5,589 nucleotides of DNA from Bryobacterales bacterium. GTDB taxonomy: Bacteria; Acidobacteriota; Terriglobia; Bryobacterales; Bryobacteraceae. This document shows positions 1-5,589 of the stretch, piece by piece; position 1 is the first letter of the stretch; the number at the start of each line of letters is the position of its first letter. The notes under the pieces were generated by a model, which did not search any database, was not told the DNA's origin, and was given only the letters and a program-made list of their open reading frames with translations. A program made the position numbers and the translations under genes. The DNA lies in the NCBI GenBank assembly GCA_009697495.1, contig SHUN01000246.1, positions 1-5,589 on the forward strand, in the 5' to 3' direction.

Positions 1-1556
1 TCGTCTGTTCCGTCCTTGGCGGAGTTGTCGGGCCGCTGGTGTCCGACGCCAACGCGGCGACAAACGAGGACGAGATTTCGCAGGCCGTCCGGACTTTTAC
101 GAAGGTCTACTCGACCGTGGAGCAGAACTTTGCCGATAAAGTAACGTCGGATAAGGCGATCTATAAAGGCGCTATCGGCGGCATGCTGCGGACGCTCGAT
201 CCGCATTCCAGCTTCTTCGATCCGAAAGATTTCCAGCAGATGCGCGAAGATCAGCGCGGCCACTATTATGGGGTCGGCATGACCGTTAGCACAGTCAATC
301 GCCGAACGGTCGTCATCGCCCCGTTCCCCGGTTCTCCCGCCTACAAGTCGGGCATCCGCCCCGGCGACACGATTCTCTCGGTGAACGATAAGAGTACCCA
401 GAATCTTACTACCACCGAAATCGCCGACCTGCTCAAAGGACCGCGCGGCACACCGGTGCAGGTCGTGATCTCCCGGGACGGCGTGGACGCACCCATCACG
501 TTCAATATCGTCCGCGACGAGATTCCGCGCAAATCGGTGCAGGACGCGTTCTTTGTGAAACCTGGAATTCTGCATATCGATATCGAAATGTTTAACGAAA
601 ACACGAGTAAGGAAGTGGAAGAGAACCTGAAACGTGTCGGCGAAGAGAATGTAAAGGGTTTGATCCTCGATCTCCGGGAAAACCCGGGCGGGCTTTTGAA
701 TGAAGGCGTGGCGGTTGCGGGCCGATTCCTGCAGAATGGCCAATCCGTGGTGTCCCATCGCGGCCGGGCCTCGTCCGAACGTCCCTACCTTGCCCGAAAC
801 GGCAGCGCGAAGCGCGGTTATCCCATCGTTGTTATCGTCAACCGTTATTCCGCCAGCGCTTCAGAAATCGTGGCCGGCGCGCTGCAGGATCATGATCGAG
901 CCTGGATTCTTGGCGATAATACTTTTGGCAAGGGTCTTGTACAAACGGTGTATCCGATGAGCGATTCCACCGGGCTTGCGCTAACCACCGCCAAGTACTA
1001 CACGCCGTCTAACCGCCTGATTCAGCGCGACTACCAGCACACTTCCTTCCTGGATTATTACTACCGGAAGGATGTCGCCACGCAGAACCTCAACGACGTG
1101 AAGATGACCGACAGCGGTCGAACCGTTTACGGCGGCGGCGGCATCAAGCCGGATGAAGCGTTCGCTTCGCCGCGGGCCAATAAATTTCAGTCGGAGATGA
1201 TTCGCCGCTTTGCATTCTTTAACTTCACCGCGAAATACTTCGGCGGCAAGGAAGCCAAGTTGCCCCAGGGTTGGGAACCCAACGAGCAGTTCATGAACGA
1301 TCTGAAGGTGTTCAGTCAGAAGGAAAGCGTTCCGTTCACCGAAGGCGAATGGGGCGAAAACCTGGACTGGACCAAAGTCCGGCTGAAGAACGAGATGTAC
1401 CTCACCGCTTTTGGGGCTGAAGACGCGCGGAAACTTGCCGTCGAATCTGACCCCATTGTCGTCAAAGCGGTCGACTCCATGCAGAAGGCGAAGGAACTCC
1501 TGGAAAGCGCTAAGAAGTTGATCGTCCAGCGATCCGCTCCGCGCCAGGAACAGTAG
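1..1556 (+). CDS. S41 family C-terminal processing peptidase (CtpA/Prc type), 5'-partial
   Basis: This is a serine protease with a Ser/Lys dyad that trims or degrades exported proteins in the periplasm. The frame is open to the left edge (first full codon at base 3). The 12 codons before the GTG at 39 encode a hydrophobic run, VCSVLGGVVGPL, followed by SDANAA. This looks like the end of a signal peptide with an A-N-A cleavage site, so the GTG at 39 is probably not the true start. Counting from that GTG, a PDZ domain spans about residues 75-160 (YYGVGM, SGIRPGDTILSVN). The S41 catalytic domain spans about 165-375. It has the SASASE motif with probable nucleophile Ser273 and FGKGLVQ with Lys298 and Gln302; the spacings of 25 and 4 match CtpB/Prc. 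GGGGIKPDE closes the catalytic domain. About 130 residues follow, rich in charged and aromatic residues and ending in a helical, lysine-rich tail. guaA starts 17 bases downstream. The family call is firm; the substrate is unknown. Confidence 0.93.
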   Translation, partial: VCSVLGGVVGPLVSDANAATNEDEISQAVRTFTKVYSTVEQNFADKVTSDKAIYKGAIGGMLRTLDPHSSFFDPKDFQQMREDQRGHYYGVGMTVSTVNRRTVVIAPFPGSPAYKSGIRPGDTILSVNDKSTQNLTTTEIADLLKGPRGTPVQVVISRDGVDAPITFNIVRDEIPRKSVQDAFFVKPGILHIDIEMFNENTSKEVEENLKRVGEENVKGLILDLRENPGGLLNEGVAVAGRFLQNGQSVVSHRGRASSERPYLARNGSAKRGYPIVVIVNRYSASASEIVAGALQDHDRAWILGDNTFGKGLVQTVYPMSDSTGLALTTAKYYTPSNRLIQRDYQHTSFLDYYYRKDVATQNLNDVKMTDSGRTVYGGGGIKPDEAFASPRANKFQSEMIRRFAFFNFTAKYFGGKEAKLPQGWEPNEQFMNDLKVFSQKESVPFTEGEWGENLDWTKVRLKNEMYLTAFGAEDARKLAVESDPIVVKAVDSMQKAKELLESAKKLIVQRSAPRQEQ

Positions 1557-1573
1557 TCCTTTCCGTTATTTTT

Positions 1574-3337
1574 GTGAACGATTACGCGCCCGAGCCACAA
1601 GTCTACATTCTGGATACGGGTGGACAATACACCCATCTGATCTCCCGCAAGGTCCGCGAACGGGGGGTCTACGCGGAGGTGCGGCCCAGTGAAACGCCGT
1701 TTGCGGAGTTGAAAAACGCAAAGGGCGTGATCATTTCCGGGGGGCCGAGCAGCGTTTATGAGGCTGGCAGTCCCACGGTTGACCCTGCGCTGCTGGCCAG
1801 CGACATCCCGGTGCTCGGTATTTGCTACGGGCAGCAGTTGATCGCGTATCTTCTCAACGGCGACGTTCGCAAAGGCGACAAAGGCGAGTACGGGCTTGCC
1901 AACCTTAATCTGGAGCCCTACGCCGGCCCGCTCTTCAGCGGGGTCGAGGATCACAAGCAGGTCTGGATGAGCCACCGCGACACCGTTTTCGCGCCCCCCA
2001 ACGGTTTTCGCATCCTGGCTTCCACCGATACCTGCTCTATCGCCGCCATCGGCAATGACGCGACGAAAAAATACGCCGTCCAGTTCCACCCAGAGGTCGT
2101 GCACACGCACGAGGGCCGCAAGGTCATCCACAATTTTTTGTTCGACATCTGCGGATGCGGGAAAGACTGGGAACCGGCCAGCCGCATTCCGGTGGTGGAA
2201 CAGTCGATTCGGGACGTGGCCGGCGACCGCAACATCTTCTTTTTCGTCAGCGGCGGCGTGGATTCCACGGTGGCCTATTCGCTTTGTCTGAAGGCGCTTG
2301 GGGGGCAACGCGTCCATGGCGCCTACGTCGACACCGGCTTGATGCGCGAGGACGAAACCGATTTTGTCCGCAAGATTTTTACTTCCCTCGGTGCCGAACA
2401 CTTCCGCGTCGTCGATGCGCAGATGGATTTTCTCAGCGCACTCGACGGCGTAACCGAACCTGAGCGGAAGCGTGCCATTATTGGCGAGAAGTTTGTCCAA
2501 ATTCAGGAAGAGATACTGGAATCCGGGCCTTATCTGGACGGCCAATGGATCCTCGGGCAGGGCACCATTTACCCGGACACAATTGAAAGCGGGGGCACGG
2601 CCAAGGCGGATCTCATCAAGACGCATCACAATCGCGTCGCGGGTATTCAGAAGCTAATTGACGAAAACCGCATTGTCGAGCCGCTCACCCAGTTCTATAA
2701 GGACGAAGTTCGTGAACTCGGCTGCGAACTCGGTCTTCCGGCGGAATTTCTGGAGCGGCACCCGTTTCCCGGGCCGGGTCTGGCGATCCGTTGCCTCTGT
2801 GCGGACAAAGACGAGCCATGCGTCCCAACCGCGGATGGCGTCATCGCTCCCATCCACTCCGTCGGGGTCCAGGGCGATTCCCGCTCGTATCGCCCTGTCC
2901 TAATCGTCAAGCACCTGGATCATGCCCGCGCGACTGAGGCGATCAACGCCGATCAGCGGGTGAACCGCGTTATCGGCGAAGTCGGGCACAATATTCCGCT
3001 GGACCGCCAATCGGTCATTCAATCGTCGATCACGCCGGGCCGCATGGACCGTCTTCGCCGGGTCGATGCCATCGTCAGGGAACTCTCTAATTCCTCGGGC
3101 TTCGACAAGGAAGTCTGGCAGTTTCCGGTGGTGCTGATCCCGCTTGGGGGCGACGGACTCCCCGATTCCGTCGTTCTGAGGCCCATTGATTCGGTGGATG
3201 GCATGACGGCACAATCGGTCTCGATGCCGGAAAAATTGCTTCATCGGATGCGCGACGCGCTGCTGGCCGTGCCAGGCATCGCCGCTGTTTATTACGACCT
3301 TACCCACAAACCGCCGGGAACCATTGAGTGGGAATAG
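1574..3337 (+). CDS. guaA: GMP synthase (glutamine-hydrolysing), long form
   Basis: This cytosolic enzyme converts XMP to GMP using ATP and glutamine, the last step of guanine nucleotide synthesis. The class I glutamine amidotransferase domain (about residues 8-195) has nucleophile Cys84 in GICYGQQ, with His172 and Glu174 in QFHPEV completing the triad. The ATP pyrophosphatase domain (about 203-400) has the P-loop SGGVDST at 226-232, GQGTIYPD at 328-335, the lid motif KTHHN at 349-353, and HPFPGPGLAIR at 396-406. The C-terminal domain ends in the canonical KPPGTIEWE. At 587 residues it is about 60 longer than the E. coli enzyme. The excess lies between HPFPGPG and the C-terminus and resembles the duplicated dimerisation subdomain of human GMP synthase. 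The GTG start is chosen because the conserved YILDTGGQYT begins 10 residues in, as in known GuaA, and no other start lies nearby. No Shine-Dalgarno site is visible in the 17-base gap. All catalytic motifs are intact. Confidence 0.97.
   Translation: MNDYAPEPQVYILDTGGQYTHLISRKVRERGVYAEVRPSETPFAELKNAKGVIISGGPSSVYEAGSPTVDPALLASDIPVLGICYGQQLIAYLLNGDVRKGDKGEYGLANLNLEPYAGPLFSGVEDHKQVWMSHRDTVFAPPNGFRILASTDTCSIAAIGNDATKKYAVQFHPEVVHTHEGRKVIHNFLFDICGCGKDWEPASRIPVVEQSIRDVAGDRNIFFFVSGGVDSTVAYSLCLKALGGQRVHGAYVDTGLMREDETDFVRKIFTSLGAEHFRVVDAQMDFLSALDGVTEPERKRAIIGEKFVQIQEEILESGPYLDGQWILGQGTIYPDTIESGGTAKADLIKTHHNRVAGIQKLIDENRIVEPLTQFYKDEVRELGCELGLPAEFLERHPFPGPGLAIRCLCADKDEPCVPTADGVIAPIHSVGVQGDSRSYRPVLIVKHLDHARATEAINADQRVNRVIGEVGHNIPLDRQSVIQSSITPGRMDRLRRVDAIVRELSNSSGFDKEVWQFPVVLIPLGGDGLPDSVVLRPIDSVDGMTAQSVSMPEKLLHRMRDALLAVPGIAAVYYDLTHKPPGTIEWE
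2795..3037 (+). other. Extra D1-like subdomain in the GuaA dimerisation region
   Basis: This is a protein region within guaA, about residues 408-488. It contains PIHSVGVQGDSRSYRPVLIV at 426-445, a strand-loop-strand element resembling the signature of the GuaA dimerisation domain (VGVMGDGRKY in E. coli). After it come the RVDAIVREL helix (about 496-504) and a second, diverged element, VVLIPLGGDGLPDSVVLRPI at 519-538, at the place where E. coli carries its only copy. The boundaries are approximate and come from alignment by eye with remembered E. coli and human sequences. I read it as an inserted or duplicated subdomain, not a frameshift, because the reading frame and both flanking conserved blocks are intact. 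Confidence 0.6.
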
Positions 3338-3354
3338 TTCGCGCACGCTATAAT
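3324..3354 (+). promoter_or_regulatory. Candidate sigma-70-type promoter for the PpiD-like gene, possibly leaderless
   Basis: A perfect TATAAT lies at 3349-3354. A weak -35 candidate, TTGAGT at 3324-3329 (4 of 6 to TTGACA), is 19 bases upstream, overlapping the last codons of guaA. There is no TGn extension. With the usual 6-7 base offset, transcription would begin at or next to the ATG at 3362, giving an mRNA with no leader. The base composition of the 24-base gap is AT-rich compared with its surroundings, which supports a functional role. The -10 is clear; the long spacer makes the -35 doubtful. Confidence 0.45.
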
Positions 3355-3361
3355 AAAGCAC

Positions 3362-5287
3362 ATGTTTGATATTTTCCGCAGCCGTGATAAAGCGGTTCGC
3401 ACCACGTTGACAGTCATGCTCGGCCTTGTCGCCTTGTCCATGGTGGCCTATTTGGTCCCCGGCGGCGTTGGTGGAGACTCTGGGGGTGCTGAACCGGTGG
3501 TCGCGCAGGTTTGCGACGACAAGATCACCCTGCGCGAAGTGCAGTTGCAGTTGCAGTCGTCGCTGAAGAACAAGCAATTTCCGATGCAGATGATTCAGAA
3601 CTACATTCCGGAGTTCGTGAATCAGTTCGTGGCTGAGCGCGCCACGGCCTGCCAGGCCAAAGATATGGGCATTCGGGTTTCTGAGGAAGAAGTGGCCAAC
3701 GCCATCAAGTCGATGCTCCCGAATATTTTCCAGGGCGGCTTCAATAAGGAAGTGTACGCGGGCTTCCTGGCACAGCAGAATCTCGACATTCCGACCTTTG
3801 AGGCCAACGTCCGCAAACAGATGCAGTTGGTGAAGTTGCGGAACCTCATCATGGAAGGACTGATCGTTACGGCGGACGAGGTCGAAGGCGAATTCCGCCG
3901 CCGCAACGAGAAAATCAAGATTGATTACGTCGCCTTTGCCGCGGACAAGTTCAAGGGGCAAGTCACGATCTCGCCGGCCGACGTTCAGACGTTTTTCAAC
4001 GCCAATCGGGCGATGTTTAAGTCGCCGGAGAAACGCAGCTTTGATCTGCTTGTCGCCTCCGAAGAAAAGATCGGCGCCACGATTGACGTCAGTGACGCGG
4101 TTCTCCGCCAGGTTTATTCCAGCGCGGGCGATCGTTTCCGCACCGGGGAGCGCGTCCGGGTCCGGCACATCCTGCTGAAGACGACGGAAAAATCGGCGGA
4201 CGATATCAAAAAGATCGAAGCCAAGGCGAACGATTTGTTGAAGCAGATTAAAGCCGGCGCCGATTTCGGCAAGCTTGCTAGTGCAAATTCCGACGATCCC
4301 GGGTCCAAGGACAAGGGCGGAGAGTATGGCTGGATGATTAAGGGGCAAACGGTTCCCGCTTTTGAAGCGTCCGCCTTCTCGTTAAAGAAGAACGAAACTT
4401 CGAATCCGATCAAGACCGAGTACGGGTATCACATTATTCAGGTGCTGGACCGCGAAGATCCGAAAGTGCAGGGGTTTGAGGCAGTGAAGGGTGAACTCGC
4501 CACCGAACTGCGCCGTCAACAGGTGCAGCCCCGTTTGGAAGCCGCCGCCGAACAGGCACGGGCGGAACTTTCGAAGAATCCGAAGAACGCCGTGGCCATC
4601 GCCGCCAAGTACAACTTGACCCACTACGCGGTCCAGGAAGCTCGCGCCGGCGATCCGCTCCAGGAAATCGGTGTTGCGCAGGACTTCTCATCTTCGCTGT
4701 TCTCGCTCCCCGCAGTGGGCGGCGTCACGAATGCCATCGTCGCCGGGAATAACAAGCTCGCCATCGGCGTGCTGACCGGAATCACAGCGCCCCGCCCTTC
4801 GGAGTTGAGCGAAGTCGAGGCCGCTATTCGTAGCCAGCTTACGGAGCAGAAGTCGTTTGAATTGCTGGCCGTCAAGCAAAAGGAAGTGGAAGCGCTAGTT
4901 AAAGGCGGCGGCGATTTGAAAGCGATTGCCAAGTCCATCGGCGGGGAAGTGAAGACCAGCGAAGACTTTACGCGGGATGGCGCGGCGCAGGGTGTCGGCT
5001 CAGGAACCTATTTTGCGGATTTGTTCGGCAAAGCGCCCGGCGCGATGACCGGTCCGCATAATATCAGCGGTCAAGTTGTGGTGGCCCGGCTGAACGCCAA
5101 TTCCGCCGCCGACATGTCGAAATTGGCCGCGGAACGCGTTAACCTGATTACCGGAATCAAGGGCCGTAAGGCGCAGGAGCGCAAGGATTTGTTTGAGGAT
5201 GGGCTGGTGAATCGGCTCATTGACAAGGGTAAGGTGAAGATCAATCAAGATGTGATTCGCCGCCTGATCGACAGTTACCGCGCTTAG
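3362..5287 (+). CDS. Membrane-anchored PpiD/SurA-like peptidyl-prolyl cis-trans isomerase
   Basis: This is a folding factor for exported proteins, with a short cytoplasmic N-terminus, one membrane anchor and a large periplasmic part. A hydrophobic segment at about residues 14-34 follows a basic start (RSRDKAVR); there is no lipobox and no clear signal peptidase site, so it should stay anchored. A SurA-type N-terminal chaperone region (about 45-215) is helical and contains FVNQFVAERA and the VSEEEV / FNKEVYAGFL blocks typical of PpiD/SurA. One parvulin (PPIC) domain covers about 264-364: VRHILLK (His269), SDDPGS, GGEYGW, VPAFEASAFSL and GYHIIQVLDR (His357). A helical C-terminal half (about 370-641) resembles the second chaperone part of PpiD. 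The total of 641 residues and the single N-terminal anchor match E. coli PpiD (about 620). The ATG lacks a Shine-Dalgarno site and sits seven bases after a TATAAT. A DedA gene follows after three bases. The fold is certain; PpiD is preferred over SurA because of the anchor. Confidence 0.92.
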   Translation: MFDIFRSRDKAVRTTLTVMLGLVALSMVAYLVPGGVGGDSGGAEPVVAQVCDDKITLREVQLQLQSSLKNKQFPMQMIQNYIPEFVNQFVAERATACQAKDMGIRVSEEEVANAIKSMLPNIFQGGFNKEVYAGFLAQQNLDIPTFEANVRKQMQLVKLRNLIMEGLIVTADEVEGEFRRRNEKIKIDYVAFAADKFKGQVTISPADVQTFFNANRAMFKSPEKRSFDLLVASEEKIGATIDVSDAVLRQVYSSAGDRFRTGERVRVRHILLKTTEKSADDIKKIEAKANDLLKQIKAGADFGKLASANSDDPGSKDKGGEYGWMIKGQTVPAFEASAFSLKKNETSNPIKTEYGYHIIQVLDREDPKVQGFEAVKGELATELRRQQVQPRLEAAAEQARAELSKNPKNAVAIAAKYNLTHYAVQEARAGDPLQEIGVAQDFSSSLFSLPAVGGVTNAIVAGNNKLAIGVLTGITAPRPSELSEVEAAIRSQLTEQKSFELLAVKQKEVEALVKGGGDLKAIAKSIGGEVKTSEDFTRDGAAQGVGSGTYFADLFGKAPGAMTGPHNISGQVVVARLNANSAADMSKLAAERVNLITGIKGRKAQERKDLFEDGLVNRLIDKGKVKINQDVIRRLIDSYRA

Positions 5288-5290
5288 CGA

Positions 5291-5589
5291 ATGGCACAAA
5301 CACTGATCGAGTTCCTCCGGACTCTGACGAATCCGGACGGTCTGCGACAGCTTCTGACAAGCGTGTTCAGCGGCTGGCATGGCTATGCGCTGTTATTTGG
5401 AATCGTCTTTTCCGAAACGGGATTATTGGCCGGATTCTTTCTGCCGGGCGATTCGTTGCTGTTCACTGTTGGCGTGGTGGCCGGCGCGGGCGGGCTGAAT
5501 ATTTTCGCCATCATCGGCGTGTTGATTGTCGCTGCGATTGTGGGCGACGCTACCGGCTACCTGCTCGGCCGCCGCGCCGGTCCGGCTGT
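5291..5589 (+). CDS. DedA family (VTT domain) membrane protein, 3'-partial
   Basis: Only the first 99 codons lie in the window and the frame is open at the right edge; DedA proteins are usually about 200-220 residues. The ATG at 5291 follows the previous stop codon by three bases, so translational coupling is likely, and no Shine-Dalgarno site is seen. An amphipathic N-terminus (about residues 1-30) leads into hydrophobic segments at about 31-41, 45-66 and 70-85. The family signature is present: FSETGLLAGFFLPGDSLL at 40-57 and GDATGYLLGRRAG at 85-97. Glu42 and Asp54 are 12 residues apart, the same spacing as the essential Glu39 and Asp51 reported for E. coli YqjA. The arginines important in that protein would lie beyond the window. 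Family members act in the inner membrane in undecaprenyl-phosphate recycling, proton-dependent homeostasis and lipid scrambling; which role applies here cannot be told. Confidence 0.93.
   Translation, partial: MAQTLIEFLRTLTNPDGLRQLLTSVFSGWHGYALLFGIVFSETGLLAGFFLPGDSLLFTVGVVAGAGGLNIFAIIGVLIVAAIVGDATGYLLGRRAGPA

Noticed and set aside
39..41. GTG at 39 as the true start of the protease gene
   Set aside because: The frame is open further left and encodes a hydrophobic stretch that fits a signal peptide; starting at 39 would remove the export signal from an exported protease.
1565..1572. TTATTTTT as a leaderless -10 before guaA
   Set aside because: The best match to TATAAT is 4 of 6 and it abuts the GTG, so a transcript would start inside the coding sequence.
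1316..2629. A 437-codon open frame on the minus strand across the protease tail and guaA
   Set aside because: It lies antisense to two well-recognised genes with intact catalytic motifs, has no recognisable domain, and is low-complexity in Arg/Val/Asp/Ala as expected for the reverse frame of GC-rich coding DNA.
2768..2779. CCCGGGCCGGG as a hairpin or regulatory palindrome
   Set aside because: It encodes the invariant PFPGPG motif of GMP synthase; its symmetry is explained by Pro/Gly codons in GC-rich DNA.
3338..3361. Rho-independent terminator after guaA
   Set aside because: The gap has no stem-loop and no T-tract; it is better read as a promoter region.
2900..4348. A 482-codon open frame on the minus strand across the guaA end and the isomerase gene
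   Set aside because: Same reasons: it is the mirror of conserved GuaA and PpiD coding sequence, rich in His/Arg/Leu/Asp, with no known motif; it spans the 24-base gap only because that gap holds no stop in this frame.

Overview
The window is a compact stretch of GC-rich bacterial chromosome with four genes on the + strand and almost no intergenic space. In order they are a periplasmic/secreted S41 C-terminal processing protease (5' end cut off by the window), a GMP synthase (guaA) of unusual long form, a membrane-anchored PpiD/SurA-type peptidyl-prolyl isomerase, and the first 99 codons of a DedA-family membrane protein (3' end cut off). The gaps are 17, 24 and 3 bases, so the genes probably form one operon or a chain of overlapping transcription units. 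I see no RNA gene, mobile element, CRISPR array, repeat family or convincing terminator.

The protein styles resemble Acidobacteriota of the Solibacter/Bryobacter kind: the S41 protease has a long C-terminal extension, and the genes lack Shine-Dalgarno sites. This is an inference from memory of family appearance, not a database match. Gram-negative envelope architecture is supported by the PpiD-like anchored chaperone and the exported protease.

Three of the four genes serve the cell envelope: proteolysis, folding of exported proteins, and a DedA membrane protein of the family tied to lipid-carrier recycling and membrane homeostasis. guaA, a purine biosynthesis gene, sits among them. The most interesting feature is in GuaA: its C-terminal dimerisation domain appears to carry an extra copy of the D1 subdomain, in the arrangement known from human-type GMP synthase and absent from the E. 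coli-type enzyme. The second point of interest is a perfect TATAAT placed seven bases before the ATG of the isomerase gene, with no ribosome binding site, which suggests leaderless transcription from inside the apparent operon.

I found no evidence for a wholly new biological system here. The window reads as a housekeeping/envelope region with a few features worth checking.
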